Shown one piece after another: positions 7,521-17,643 of a DNA stretch of 48,484 nucleotides. The stretch is from the NCBI GenBank assembly GCA_017407125.1, contig JAFQXE010000004.1, positions 1-48,484 on the forward strand. The letters run 5' to 3'. This stretch comes from Thermoguttaceae bacterium. Lineage in GTDB: Bacteria > Planctomycetota > Planctomycetia > Pirellulales > Thermoguttaceae. Both the position numbers and the translations under genes were made by a program. The stretch's first letter is position 1, and every line of letters begins with the position of its first letter. The notes beneath the pieces were generated by a model. It was not told where the DNA came from and did not search any database. It saw only the letters and a program-made list of their open reading frames with translations.

Positions 7521-10500
7521 TTACGCAGGAATAACACGACAACGCCCAGCGCTAAAAGCGCCCACGTCGACGGTTCAGGAACGCCAGAGCCGGGACCTGG
7601 TCCTGGTCCCGGACCGGGTCCTGCGCCAAGACCGATCAGATAAAGTCCGTCAGTTCTGCCTTCCAGACCGAACAGATCATAATTGTTGTCCAGCCACGAC
7701 GAAAGATCGCCAAGAGAAGTAAATCCTTCGTCGGAAACCAGTTTGTATCCTCCGGTTGGGTCATTTTCCAAAGCATCCGCCCAGAAGGAGGCGTCTTCCT
7801 CGCTCACAAATTGCAGCTGGATCATCTGAATCATGTTATCGTCAACTGTAAACGCGTTTTCAGCCGTACCGTTGACGATATTCAATACGTCAAACTCGCC
7901 TTCGCCATTGTTATAGGGTGAGAATTCAAATAACGCCTTGCCCGAGTCCGTAATAACGACGTTGCCTGATATGTTCGTCGTTCCAACGGAATTCCCCGGC
8001 GAGAAAACGCCGTTACTCACAGTAATGTTGCCGTTCATCGTTCCCTTGAAATCCAGACGCCCTTCAGCCAAGACCAGATCTTTCGCGTCAAACGAGTTCT
8101 CATCGGCGTCAAATTGCAGAGTACCCGCGCCGGTTTTAACAATCTGTCCGGTTCCGGTACTGAAAATCGCATTTGAGGCGGAAAGTTCCAGCTTTTTCGA
8201 TCCGCTTGCAACGTTGAATTCCAGCGTTGAGCCATTTTCGACGGTTATTGGACCGTTAGCGGCAACCGCGTTTCCGGTCAGTTTGAGCGTACCGCCGGAA
8301 ACGGTTGTTGTACCGGTGAAATAATTCTGTCCTTCAATGGTTAGCGTTCCGCCGGATTCGGTCCCGTCGCTGACTTTAACCAGGTTGACTTTGTTCCAAA
8401 CAGTGTTTTCCTGTCCTAACGTACCGCTGATCAAACCGCGCGCGGCGGTAAGCGTTCCGTAGTTGTTTCCCGGATCATTGGAGCAAATGCGAATAACCCC
8501 GCCTTCTTCGACGTTGAGTTCTTTAACCGTCAGGTTGGAAACCGCGCTGTTTTTAACGCCGTGAAGCCCGATTAAACCGTTGGATTTCACGTTTAACGTG
8601 GCATTGCCCAAATTGAGCGTTCTGACGGCATCGCGAGCCTCGTTTGTAATCATGACTTTGGCGGCGGCGTTGATGGTTCCGTCAAAGTCCTGCAGCGCAG
8701 AACCGTTGGTTCCGTCAAGGCTGAATACCGTCCAGTTGGAACCAGTGAAACTCAACGTTCCGGAACCCTTCAAACCCGTTGTGCGGGCGAAGTACTGATA
8801 ATTGCTGCCGCTGAGATTGTTGGTAATTTCCAGCGTTCCGCCTTCGATTGTGGTTGTACCCATGTACGAAAGATATTTAGCGGACAGCGTCAGCGTTCCG
8901 CCGTCTGCCGAGCCGTCGTCAGCTTTGGTCAAATTGATATGGTTGACGTATGGATACGACGTGTTGTTTGTACTTCGACCGATTTCACCAGCATAATTTC
9001 CGTTGCCAACGATTAAATTATTGAAAGTTGCCGTGGTTGTAGTACCATCGGTGTTAAGAATTCTGCCGTACTCATTGCCGTTTAACGTCCCGATTTTCAA
9101 AGTGGAAGCGCCTTTGTAAAATGCCACTTCCGAAAACTTGCCAGAGGTTTTGTTTCCATTGATAACAACCGTAGCGTTCGACAGGTCGATGTTTGTTGAC
9201 GTTGTTCCATTCGCTCCGGCGAGCTGAACGCGATATTCGCCTGCAATGTCGTCGTCGAACACCTGAACCGTTCCCGTAAATCCGGACGCGTCGCCAATAT
9301 CGAAAAACTTTCTGTCGCCGGACAGCTTCAGCGTTCCAGAGCCGGCAAGACCGCTTGAGGACGTGAAATTGTTGTTGACTTCTAACGTTCCATCAGAAAT
9401 GATTGTCTTACCGGTATACGTATTAGCGCCGGTCAGCTTGAGTATGCCCTCGCCGGTCTTTGTAACGTCTCCTTCGTCGGAAATAACGCCGCCAAGCGTC
9501 AGCGTGCGACCCGTTCCGACATTAAATTCGCCATCGCCGCTCATTGTAATATTCCCGCCATACGACGCGGTCATGCTGTCGCCTTCGGTAAACTGGACGC
9601 CCAGTTTGCTTGTCCCGTCAATCGTCCACGATGTCGCTTCAGTGTCGTCCGTGTTGGCGTAATACCAAGGTTGTTCGTCTGCCTTTGTTAAAAGGAAAAG
9701 ACCGGCTTCTGTAGCAGTCAGCGTCCAGTCGCTTGACAGCGCGCCGTTGACAGCAACTTGAACGTTGGAGCTATTGAAGTTTTCATAATCGGGAATCTGA
9801 CCGGTGATGATCTCAAATCCTTCATCGCCATAATTATTTTTAATGACGTTCCACCAGGCTTCCTCGGAGCTGTTGTTGAACGACAAATCAATAACCCCGG
9901 AACTCAGGCTGGCGGTAGAGACGTGCAGCCAGTCCGTATCGATATTATAGCCATCGTCTAAAACTGCAGGGTCGTTAAAATCGAATCGGATAGTTCCGCC
10001 GTCAAGCGTCAGTGCGCCAATCGTAATGTCTTTGGACGCAGACGTTTCGCCAATGACAAACGTTCCGCCTTCTCCGAGTTCGAAAGCGACGCCGCTCAGA
10101 CTCGCGCCCGTCTGGAACGTTGCTTCCGAATCCGATGCGACTGTTACTTTAGAAGTTGCAAGACTGGTTCCATTTGTTGGAATCAGGAGCGTTCCGCCTG
10201 AAACCGTCGTAGGACTGTCATACGAATAATTGCCGTTAAGCGTCAAGGCGCCTGCGCCGGATTTGACAACAGAGCCGGTTTCAGAGCCGGAAATGCCAAA
10301 CGTCTCGGACAGCGTCAACTCTTTAGCAACATCGGCGCCGACGTTGAATTCCAGCGTTCCTGCTGAACCGTCCAATCCGACGTTGAACGTTCCAGTAAGA
10401 GAATCGATATAGTCTAAATTCGCTGTCAGCGAACCGCCGTTGGAAATATTAACGTTAAAGAATTGATACTTATTGGTTGAATCGTTCGCGCGCCCGGCAA

Positions 10501-12394
10501 TCGTTACTTGAGCTTGATTAATAACCGTAGCGGGTTTGTTCGTATTATTCATATAAATGCCGCCGTCAAAGGAGTACGTTCCGTTATTCTGGAAAGTAAG
10601 CCCTCCCGTACCGGACAAATAAAGGTCGTTTCCTGCATTTGCGGCGGTGGCGCTGTTGCCGCTAAACTCGGCAACGGCATTGGCGCCAGAGAATGTAACG
10701 CTGCCCGTGCAGTAAATTGCTCCGCCTTGCCCGTTTGTTTGACCGCTGGCAGCGGCTTTATTTCCTGAAAAGGTAATATTTTTACCTGAAATTTCCAAAC
10801 TGGTTGCGTAAATCGCCCCGCCAAGACGCGTCCCTGTATTATCTGTAAATGAGACATCCTCGGCGTTGGTAATTTTAATAACGCCACCACAGATTGCCCC
10901 GCCTTTTGCATTGTCATGGTATGTAGTTGCTTTGTTACTTTGAAAGGAAAATGAGCCAGTACTAAAGGTGATATCGCCTGCGCCAATAGCGCCGCCTATG
11001 TATTTAGCGGAATTCTCTTTAAACGTTGTAACAGCTTCGGGACTTTTGCCTGTAATGGTTAGCGTTGATCCGCTGATAGCCCCGCCATCGTTGCTTGAAA
11101 CGGTATTTTTTTCAAACGTTATGTTAGTTCCGCTTATTTTAAGATTTTTAGAACTATCAACTCTAATTGCGGCTCCATAATTTACTGCAGAATTTTTTTC
11201 GAATGTAATCGTATTGGCATCAATCGTTACATTACCGCCTTCTGCATAAATGCCGCCGCCTTTACCATTACTATTTGAAGAAGCAGTGGTTTTATTACTT
11301 TCAAATTTAACTGTTTTTGCTGAAATTGAAATATCTCCCGTTGCATACAACGCGCCGCATTTACTGGCGGATGTGTTGCCAGTAAATGAAAGCGTCTCAG
11401 CGTTTGTTACAGTAAAAGTAGTAGAGCTAACCGCGCCTGCTCGACCATTAGCATTATAAGTTCTGCCCGTGTTATTAATAAAGTAGAATGAACCTGTAGA
11501 GAAGGTTACGTCTGAAGAGGAAACAGCCCCGCCGATATAATTGGCAGAGTTGCCCTCAAATGTTGTACTGGATGTTGAATCTTTCCCTGTAATGGTAAGC
11601 TTTCCTGAATGAAAAGCTCCGCCATCATTATTGTTAGCTCTATTGTTATTGAATGTTATCGTTGACCCCGTAAGCGTTAAATTCGTTCTGGCAACTGCTC
11701 CGCCTCCTATGGTAGCAGTATTGTTGCTAAAATCAATCGTTTCGCCGTTAATAGAAACATTGTTTTGGGTAGAACCGGTATACCCATAAATGGCGGCGCC
11801 GCGACCGTCGGATCCTGTAGCGTTGTTATTTGAAAAGGACAACGTTCCCGTAGAATTGATTGTCAACGTTCCTTGATTAACACAGATAACGCCGCCGTGT
11901 TTATCATTGCCTAACTTAAACCCGGAAAAAGATGCATTGTTGAGGGTCAATGTAGGCGTTGCGCCGGTATTATTGATGTACATAAAACCGCCGTCTTTGG
12001 TAAGAGCAGTAGAGTTCCCTTGATAATTCAAATTGCTTAACGTGATAGTATATGCGCCGCTTTCTGCCAAATTATAACAACCGGCAGTTCCAGCGTTAAT
12101 TGTCTGAGCAGTACTATTTGACGACTGAATCGTAAATGTATGAACAGGAGCAACAAGTGAATTGTGCGTTGCCGTTCCAGAAATTGTAAGAACGTCGCCT
12201 TCCGCGGCGCCGGTCGCCGTTTGTACGGTTGCAACGTCTGTTCCCGTAACTGTTCCAGAGGAGTTAGTACGAGAAACCGTATCCTGAGCGTTGACAAAGG
12301 CAGTAAGAACAAAAACAGCCAAAAAAGAAAAGAGAATCCGCCCTAATGTTAAATTGCAGGAGGGGAGGAATGAGCGGTCTTTGAAATTAGCCAT
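7505..12394 (-). CDS. Giant autotransporter-repeat surface protein with PEP-CTERM tail
   Basis: A secreted beta-helix protein, probably displayed on or released from the cell surface. The 1629-residue product has an N-terminal signal segment (about 17-38, ILFSFLAVFVLTAFVNA). A first half carries Pmp-like repeats, each with a GGAI/GGAV tetrapeptide and F..N.A motifs (for example NNTATIGGGAVA, NSANYIGGAV). A second half carries autotransporter-associated strand repeats (GAGALTLNGNYSYDSPTTVS, GEGILKLTGANTYTGKTIIS). The end is a (GP)n linker, VPEPSTWALLALGVVVLFL and RKRVRN, a classic PEP-CTERM signal recognised by exosortase. No exosortase is in the window. GGAG lies 8 nt before the ATG. Adhesion or matrix function is inference. 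The DNA is G+T biased on the coding strand and highly repetitive. Confidence 0.9.
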   Translation of the reverse strand: MANFKDRSFLPSCNLTLGRILFSFLAVFVLTAFVNAQDTVSRTNSSGTVTGTDVATVQTATGAAEGDVLTISGTATHNSLVAPVHTFTIQSSNSTAQTINAGTAGCYNLAESGAYTITLSNLNYQGNSTALTKDGGFMYINNTGATPTLTLNNASFSGFKLGNDKHGGVICVNQGTLTINSTGTLSFSNNNATGSDGRGAAIYGYTGSTQNNVSINGETIDFSNNTATIGGGAVARTNLTLTGSTITFNNNRANNNDGGAFHSGKLTITGKDSTSSTTFEGNSANYIGGAVSSSDVTFSTGSFYFINNTGRTYNANGRAGAVSSTTFTVTNAETLSFTGNTSASKCGALYATGDISISAKTVKFESNKTTASSNSNGKGGGIYAEGGNVTIDANTITFEKNSAVNYGAAIRVDSSKNLKISGTNITFEKNTVSSNDGGAISGSTLTITGKSPEAVTTFKENSAKYIGGAIGAGDITFSTGSFSFQSNKATTYHDNAKGGAICGGVIKITNAEDVSFTDNTGTRLGGAIYATSLEISGKNITFSGNKAAASGQTNGQGGAIYCTGSVTFSGANAVAEFSGNSATAANAGNDLYLSGTGGLTFQNNGTYSFDGGIYMNNTNKPATVINQAQVTIAGRANDSTNKYQFFNVNISNGGSLTANLDYIDSLTGTFNVGLDGSAGTLEFNVGADVAKELTLSETFGISGSETGSVVKSGAGALTLNGNYSYDSPTTVSGGTLLIPTNGTSLATSKVTVASDSEATFQTGASLSGVAFELGEGGTFVIGETSASKDITIGALTLDGGTIRFDFNDPAVLDDGYNIDTDWLHVSTASLSSGVIDLSFNNSSEEAWWNVIKNNYGDEGFEIITGQIPDYENFNSSNVQVAVNGALSSDWTLTATEAGLFLLTKADEQPWYYANTDDTEATSWTIDGTSKLGVQFTEGDSMTASYGGNITMSGDGEFNVGTGRTLTLGGVISDEGDVTKTGEGILKLTGANTYTGKTIISDGTLEVNNNFTSSSGLAGSGTLKLSGDRKFFDIGDASGFTGTVQVFDDDIAGEYRVQLAGANGTTSTNIDLSNATVVINGNKTSGKFSEVAFYKGASTLKIGTLNGNEYGRILNTDGTTTTATFNNLIVGNGNYAGEIGRSTNNTSYPYVNHINLTKADDGSADGGTLTLSAKYLSYMGTTTIEGGTLEITNNLSGSNYQYFARTTGLKGSGTLSFTGSNWTVFSLDGTNGSALQDFDGTINAAAKVMITNEARDAVRTLNLGNATLNVKSNGLIGLHGVKNSAVSNLTVKELNVEEGGVIRICSNDPGNNYGTLTAARGLISGTLGQENTVWNKVNLVKVSDGTESGGTLTIEGQNYFTGTTTVSGGTLKLTGNAVAANGPITVENGSTLEFNVASGSKKLELSASNAIFSTGTGQIVKTGAGTLQFDADENSFDAKDLVLAEGRLDFKGTMNGNITVSNGVFSPGNSVGTTNISGNVVITDSGKALFEFSPYNNGEGEFDVLNIVNGTAENAFTVDDNMIQMIQLQFVSEEDASFWADALENDPTGGYKLVSDEGFTSLGDLSSWLDNNYDLFGLEGRTDGLYLIGLGAGPGPGPGPGPGSGVPEPSTWALLALGVVVLFLRKRVRN

Positions 12395-12706
12395 AATTTT
12401 ACTCCTTCTCTAGCGGGTAAAACTGGTAAACGTTATTTAAACGACTTTTGCGGAGGTACGCCCGGGCAAAAATAATATCGCTTTTATATATTAATAGTAT
12501 TATACACTCAATTTGGCAATCGAAAAGCGGCAAATGGGAAATTTTTTGAAAAAAGTGAAAGATTTTGAGAGAATGGAGAAAATAGAAAGAAATTGGTTGA
12601 AAGGCGGTAATGAAGCAACCAGCGGGAGCGGAATTACACATTCGCCGACAGGCGAACAAAACGCCGCGAATCGTGCACACCAAAACGACGAAGTCGAAAA
12701 CCTTCA
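12395..12706. other. Upstream region of the surface protein gene
   Basis: It holds the AGAAGGAG ribosome site just before 12394, an AT-rich stretch with a possible -10 (TATAAT on the minus strand, 12499-12504) without a clear -35, and a small hairpin TTCGCC/GGCGAA at 12641-12656. An open minus-strand frame spans it but has no family features and I do not call it. Confidence 0.35.
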
Positions 12707-12941
12707 CGGATGGCGCCCGTCCCTGGGCGCCTTGCTGGTGCGATTAAAAAGCTGTTTCGCATGAATGCCAGCCTGAACAACTGGATCGCGGCTGTGTCAG
12801 CCGCCATTCGAGTGAAGCGGGCGAAGACGCCCGCGAACCAGCGGGGCGGAGGTATTGTCACGTTCTTAAGTTTTCGGAGGCTTCCGCATTCCCTTGACGG
12901 CTATCGCCGTCAAGTTGGCGCCCAGGGACGGGCGCCATCCG
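12707..12941. repeat. 235-bp palindromic element with perfect 25-bp terminal inverted repeats
   Basis: The 25 bases at 12707-12731 (CGGATGGCGCCCGTCCCTGG plus GCGCC) return exactly as reverse complement at 12917-12941. Each terminal repeat is itself a hairpin (GGCGCCC/GGGCGCC). Inside are further stems: GCGGCTG/CAGCCGC at 12788-12804, GCGGGCG/CGCCCGC at 12817-12834, and CTTGACGGC/GCCGTCAAG at 12893-12914. No gene and no obvious target-site duplication are present. It resembles a BIME (paired REP units) or a very small non-autonomous element; a structured RNA is the alternative. Confidence 0.75.
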
Positions 12942-12995
12942 AGCGCTTTTCTGGCTTACGCAATACGGTATTTCACACTTCGAATATCCCGTAAT

Positions 12996-13054
12996 CAATC
13001 GGTGAAAATCCGTTTAATCCGTTGAATCCGTGAACGGACTGACCTGCGTATAAC
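12996..13054. repeat. ATCCGT dispersed repeat, copy 2
   Basis: Nearly identical to 4360-4418, with a few substitutions (CCGTTGAATCC for CCGTCAAATCC). As at copy 1, it lies just downstream of a minus-strand gene, here threonine synthase. Confidence 0.75.
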
Positions 13055-13073
13055 CAAAGAGGAGCGCGGAGCG

Positions 13074-13108
13074 CAACTCCTCACTCCTCACTCCTGATTC
13101 CTAACTCA
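13074..13108. repeat. Heptamer tandem repeat (CTCCTCA)
   Basis: Units CTCCTCA, CTCCTCA, CTCCTGA, TTCCTAA. The same phrase, preceded by GAGGAGCGCG, recurs at 19857-19905. Confidence 0.7.
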
Positions 13109-13120
13109 CAAAACGTGCGT

Positions 13121-14494
13121 TTACCCTTCTATCGCCCGAATAATCGCGTCCACGTCGTTGGGGACGGGAACGGGGTTGTTGGCGAACTGGGTGGTCGTAA
13201 CGCCGCGGGGGGCTAAAACTTCCTCCTGGTATTTCTTCTGTCCGGAATGGTACGCGACGGTGGCGGTCGGATCTTTGAGCAGATGCCCGGTCAGGATGCA
13301 GACGACTCTGTCCGACGGGGCGATAACGCCTTCTTCCCTCAGCAGTTTCGCCCCGGCGACGGACGCGGCGGAGGCGGGTTCGCAGCCCAGGCCGCCCTGC
13401 CCGATCTGCGCTTTGGCGTCGAGAATCTGCTGGTCGGTTACTTCCCGAACCAGTCCGTTACACCATTCCAGAGCGCGGAGGCATTTGTCGAAGTTGACGG
13501 GTCGGTTGATTTCAATGGCGGACGCGATCGTATGAGCGCGGCGGTTTTCGTCGTTCATGCGCTTGAAATAGCCTTCGATCAGCGGGCGGTCCGGTTTCCC
13601 ACCGTTCCATCTTGCGCCGTTCTTTTCGTACATTTCGTAGAGCGTGTTGGCGCCGTGAGCGTTAATTACAGCCAGACGGGGAACGCGGTCAATAAGGCCA
13701 AGCTCTTTCAGTTCGTGGAACGCTTTTCCGAAGCTGCTGGAGTTGCCGAGGTTTCCGCCGGGAACGACGATCCAGTCTGGAACCTGCCAGCGGAGCGATT
13801 CCAAAACGCGGAACATAATCGTCTTTTGCCCTTCCAGCCGGAACGGGTTGACGCTGTTGACCAGGTAAATGCCCAGTTTCGGACAGACTTCTCGCACGCG
13901 CGCCATGGCGTCGTCGAAATCGCCGTCAATCTGGAGCGTCAGAGCGCCGTAGTCAAGAGCTTGAGAGAGTTTGCCGTACGCAATCTTTCCGCTGCCGACA
14001 AAGACGACGGACTTCAGCCCGGTTAACGACGCGTACAGAGCCAGCGACGCGCTGGTGTTGCCGGTTGACGCGCAAGCCGATCGTTTGGCGCCGACCAGAT
14101 TCGCGTGAGTCAAAGCGGCGGTCATGCCGTTGTCTTTGAAACTCCCGGACGGGTTGAGGCCTTCGTACTGCAAGTACAGATTCCCGGCGTTCATGCCGAC
14201 GTACGGCGCGACTTTGTCCGCCTGCTGAAGAACCGTTTGCCCTTCCCCGATCGTTTTGCATTTGTCTTTCGGAACGAACGGGAGCAGTTCATGGAATCGC
14301 CAGACGCCGCTGAACGACGTCGGAACGGACCGCTCGCTCCATTTCTTCTCGAATTCCTTGAGGCTTTTCGGGACGGGCAGTTTATCCCATTCGTACTCAA
14401 CGTCCAGCAACCCGCCGCAGGACGGGCAGGAGGTCAACACTTCGGAAATATCGTGGGTTTCTCCGCAGAGAATGCATTTCTGATACGCAGTCAT
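13121..14494 (-). CDS. thrC: Threonine synthase
   Basis: A PLP enzyme converting O-phosphohomoserine to threonine in the cytoplasm. The 457-residue product begins with a zinc-ribbon-like motif (C7, C10, C23, C26), then the PLP fold. K120 in [11 protein letters not shown] is the Schiff-base lysine, and [16 protein letters not shown] is the phosphate-binding glycine-rich loop. The C-terminal [19 protein letters not shown] contains the family's conserved Glu-Pro-Ala-Ser. The N-terminal zinc-ribbon form is common in planctomycetes, archaea and plants. It appears monocistronic: neighbouring genes are unrelated and far (over 250 bp). No strong Shine-Dalgarno precedes the ATG, and I found no convincing attenuator or riboswitch upstream. 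Confidence 0.93.
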   Translation of the reverse strand: MTAYQKCILCGETHDISEVLTSCPSCGGLLDVEYEWDKLPVPKSLKEFEKKWSERSVPTSFSGVWRFHELLPFVPKDKCKTIGEGQTVLQQADKVAPYVGMNAGNLYLQYEGLNPSGSFKDNGMTAALTHANLVGAKRSACASTGNTSASLALYASLTGLKSVVFVGSGKIAYGKLSQALDYGALTLQIDGDFDDAMARVREVCPKLGIYLVNSVNPFRLEGQKTIMFRVLESLRWQVPDWIVVPGGNLGNSSSFGKAFHELKELGLIDRVPRLAVINAHGANTLYEMYEKNGARWNGGKPDRPLIEGYFKRMNDENRRAHTIASAIEINRPVNFDKCLRALEWCNGLVREVTDQQILDAKAQIGQGGLGCEPASAASVAGAKLLREEGVIAPSDRVVCILTGHLLKDPTATVAYHSGQKKYQEEVLAPRGVTTTQFANNPVPVPNDVDAIIRAIEG

Positions 14495-14688
14495 GATTTA
14501 AGGCAGGGGTTTGTGGTAAATGTATAGTAATTAACGCCGCGTTTTGCAGACGCCGTTGCAGCTGACGCAGCCTCGCCGCAATCCAACAAAACGCAATTAT
14601 TAGAAATTTCCTTAACGATTTAACTCTATTATATATAGAAAAGACAAATTGACAAGCCCCAGCAAAAGAGAAATGACAGGCGAGCGCT

Positions 14689-14719
14689 TTGCGTCGGGGT
14701 GAAGCGTCCCCCGACGCAA
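14689..14719. repeat. 11-bp hairpin downstream of the TPR gene
   Basis: TTGCGTCGGGG (14689-14699) pairs perfectly with CCCCGACGCAA (14709-14719) around a 9-nt loop. It lies 28 nt past the stop of the minus-strand TPR gene. No U tract follows, so it may stabilise the mRNA end rather than terminate on its own. Confidence 0.6.
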
Positions 14720-14747
14720 TCGTTACACCGTCAGGTTCAAATAACAG

Positions 14748-17438
14748 TTACAGTTCTTTCAGAACTCGTTCGTATTCTCTGCGTTCGAGTTTGGGAACGT
14801 CGTTGATTGTCATTTCGTACTGGTTTCGGCAAATGTCTAACGCTGCTTTGGCGCTCACTCGGTCGCCGTTTGCCAGATACGCTCTGATCAAATGGAAGTA
14901 ATATATCGCCGATGGATTTTTGGCAACGGCGCGTTCCAGGTCGGAAAGAGCCTGAGCCAATTTTGCCGGGTCTTTGTCTTTGAACGAAAGCAGAGCCAGA
15001 GCGCGCGTGTCGAGCAGGTATTCTGCCGGACCGTGAATATCGATGGCTTTGTGAATCAAATCGAGGGATTTCTGTGGATTTTTGCCTGTTACAGACAGCG
15101 CGTATGACAGGTTGTTATATAAAACGACTTTTTGCCAGTCTGTACTCCTTTGCTCTTGGAGCGTCTCCTCGTAAACCTTTTCGGCTTCGTCTATTTTGCC
15201 TTCTAACATTCTCAATTCAGCAACCTGAACAAGAATGGAAAGATTGCTTGGCTCCTCTTTTAAATACTCGTCAAGAATGTCGCTGACTCTTTTGAACTGT
15301 TCCGGCGTTATTTCCTTCGGATAGACGCGCAGTGCATCCAACATAGCTTTGAGGATTCTTTCCGACATGAAGTTGGGGTTGCCCTTTAAGCCAAGCAGTA
15401 CGTCAAGCGATTTGTCAAGACGCTGACGTCGAGCAAGGAAATCTGCATAGTCAAAGACGCCATTTGGATTCTTTTTCATGTACCTTTTGAACGCTTTTTC
15501 AGCATTTTTCACCTGACCGATTCGGTTGAGTTGACGAGCAATGATTGCCATTTCCTCTTTCTGAGCGGTTGGAATGGACTTGAGATAGTTCATCAGAACG
15601 TCCGCCGCCTGATCGTCTTTGTCTTGAATGTGGAGCAGTTCAGAACGAAGCAGAACAGTAATAATCGCCTTGGGGTCGTTCTTTTCCAGACGCTTAATAT
15701 ACGGCTCAATCTCTTCAACCGGCTGATTGCGTCGCAACTTCATTCTGACAAATTCGGTAATGTAACGCACGTTTTCCGGTTCGCGTTCGCAAAGCTCTTC
15801 CATTTGCTCTTTGGCAAGATCCCATTTTTCGGCTTCGTTAAACAAACGCCCTAAAAGGAACTGTTCTTCCGGTTCAAATTTAACGCCGCGCTTGATAATG
15901 TCTTCCATGATTTCAATTGCCTTGCCGCGGTCGCGGGGATTGTTGAGAGAAACAAGAATAATCGCCTTCATTTTAAGGTCTTCTACTGACGGTTCGTCGC
16001 TTTCAACGATGTTGGCTTCAAGGAGTTTGAGCCCTTCTGCCTGATTCTCAAAACTGTAGTCAATCGATAAAAGCAAACGAACGTAGTTTCGTCTTGCCCA
16101 ATGAAGGCGCGTTTTATTGGGATCCGGCTTTTCCTCGTTGAGCTGCAAAATTCTTTCCAGATACGGTTTCGCCGCGTCTGGACGCGTTGTTTGAAGCATC
16201 AATCCACTCATGCCGTAAAGCAGCGGCAGGCTGTTTGGGTTGACATCAAGACCTTTTTTGAACAACTCATAAGTTTCAGAAACTTTATTGTCTTTAATCA
16301 AAGTTTCGCAGCGCGCCAGAACCTGATCAGGGTCGTTCAAATCGACGTTTTCAAATTCCTTGTTTTCATCCAACTTGTTGACGATTTCAGAACTCTCGTC
16401 TTCCGACTGCGGATTATCCGATTCCAATTGATAGAAAATCACTCTGAGCCGAAGATCGGAAAAGAAAGCTTTCTCGCCAATTTGTTCTTTAACCTTAATC
16501 AATTCTTCTCTTGCTTCGGATTTACATCCTAAATGGAACAATGCCAATGCGTAACCGGTTCTGGCGCGAACGGATTGGGGAATAACTTTAAGCGCTTCGC
16601 CAAACATTTTCAGCTGAAGATCGTACTGTTCCAACTGCTCGTAACAAATCCCCAAATAGACGCAGGTTTGAGCGTTAAGCTCTGGAATTTGTTTCATTTC
16701 CATACGCGCTTTTTTGAAATGATCGACCGCGTTTTGCCAATCTTTTTGGTATAAAGAAATCTGTCCGTCGAAGAACTCCATCATGAAACCAGGATAGTTC
16801 TTTGCCCTCAACTCTTCCAGTTTGATTTTTGCATCGTTGATTTTTCCGGATTTGATAAGAATATCCAACAATTTATAATGTGAAATAGCGCTATCTTCTT
16901 TCTCCGCGTTTTCCCGAGCAAGTTCTTCAGCTTTTTCCGCACGATCTCGCTGCAATTCCAACTGAATGCGAAGGTTCAAGCCCCGTTTGTCTTTTGGAAA
17001 AAGCTTTTGGAATTTTGTCAGCGCCGCATCCGCGTCAGAATAGTTCATTTCCTGCATGGCAATCATCGCTTTTGTAACAAGCGTTTCTTTGTCTTCGGAA
17101 TTTATGTCGTTAGCTTTGCGCAGAGCTTTTTTAGCGTCCTCCAGGCAATTGCGTTCTGCCAGAAAACGCGCTTTTAACGCAAACGCTTCAGCAGAGGCGT
17201 TATTTGAAAACGTCATCATGTCTAATATGGCTTTAGCCTCATTAATATCAGACAAGTTGTCAGCGAAGATCTCAGCGTAGCGAAGATACGCCTGCAAGTT
17301 GGAAGGATTCTTCTGAATGGCGGCTGAAAGGTTATTAAACTCTTCAAGATATTTGTCGGCGGCGTCCTGACAGTATGCCATATTGAATACTGAGAAAAGA
17401 ATTGCTGAGACAAGGGCAATTAGAAACGCTTTTTTCAT
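14748..17438 (-). CDS. Exported TPR-repeat protein
   Basis: An 896-residue tetratricopeptide-repeat protein, probably periplasmic and acting as a scaffold; I cannot name its partner. The start ATG at 17438 gives a clean signal peptide (MKKAFLIALVSAILFSVFNM, cleaved near AYC) and has AGGAG 8 nt upstream, so I prefer it over the in-frame start at 17489. TPR-type helices run through almost the whole length, for example ARTGYALALFHLGCKSEARE and PLLYGMSGLMLQTTRPDAAK near the middle, and AEYLLDTRALALLSFKDKDP toward the end. A charged acidic stretch (DNPQSEDESSEIVNKLDENK) breaks the array at about 355-380. There is no membrane anchor at the C-terminus. Large exported TPR proteins of this kind are common in planctomycetes. 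Confidence 0.85.
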   Translation of the reverse strand: MKKAFLIALVSAILFSVFNMAYCQDAADKYLEEFNNLSAAIQKNPSNLQAYLRYAEIFADNLSDINEAKAILDMMTFSNNASAEAFALKARFLAERNCLEDAKKALRKANDINSEDKETLVTKAMIAMQEMNYSDADAALTKFQKLFPKDKRGLNLRIQLELQRDRAEKAEELARENAEKEDSAISHYKLLDILIKSGKINDAKIKLEELRAKNYPGFMMEFFDGQISLYQKDWQNAVDHFKKARMEMKQIPELNAQTCVYLGICYEQLEQYDLQLKMFGEALKVIPQSVRARTGYALALFHLGCKSEAREELIKVKEQIGEKAFFSDLRLRVIFYQLESDNPQSEDESSEIVNKLDENKEFENVDLNDPDQVLARCETLIKDNKVSETYELFKKGLDVNPNSLPLLYGMSGLMLQTTRPDAAKPYLERILQLNEEKPDPNKTRLHWARRNYVRLLLSIDYSFENQAEGLKLLEANIVESDEPSVEDLKMKAIILVSLNNPRDRGKAIEIMEDIIKRGVKFEPEEQFLLGRLFNEAEKWDLAKEQMEELCEREPENVRYITEFVRMKLRRNQPVEEIEPYIKRLEKNDPKAIITVLLRSELLHIQDKDDQAADVLMNYLKSIPTAQKEEMAIIARQLNRIGQVKNAEKAFKRYMKKNPNGVFDYADFLARRQRLDKSLDVLLGLKGNPNFMSERILKAMLDALRVYPKEITPEQFKRVSDILDEYLKEEPSNLSILVQVAELRMLEGKIDEAEKVYEETLQEQRSTDWQKVVLYNNLSYALSVTGKNPQKSLDLIHKAIDIHGPAEYLLDTRALALLSFKDKDPAKLAQALSDLERAVAKNPSAIYYFHLIRAYLANGDRVSAKAALDICRNQYEMTINDVPKLERREYERVLKEL

Positions 17439-17498
17439 CTGGATAACTCCTGAATCAAGGGAATAATGTTGGTTTTCAATACGATTCATAAAAACATT

Positions 17499-17550
17499 CC
17501 GTGGGGGGAAGCCCCACGGCTATTAAAATTGAACCGCTAATGCGGTTCCA
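17499..17550. repeat. Dispersed structured repeat, copy 2, with two hairpins
   Basis: CCGTGGGG/CCCCACGG (17499-17519) is an 8-bp stem. It is followed by the shared CTATTAAAATTG segment and a 7-bp GAACCGC/GCGGTTC stem (17531-17548). The second half matches 4112-4148. A third stem (GTTCC/GGAAC) overlaps the end. Confidence 0.65.
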
Positions 17551-17643
17551 TCGGGAACGGTTATAATACGCCTCCCGCAGGAGCGCGGATCGGGAGCGGC
17601 GTCTTTGGGGCGCCGCATTCCCCGCGCAAGCGTCATACCAGCA

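Noticed and set aside
12399..12707. 102-residue minus-strand frame before the surface protein gene
   Set aside because: It has no ribosome site or family features, and it crosses the region where the promoter of the surface protein gene should be.
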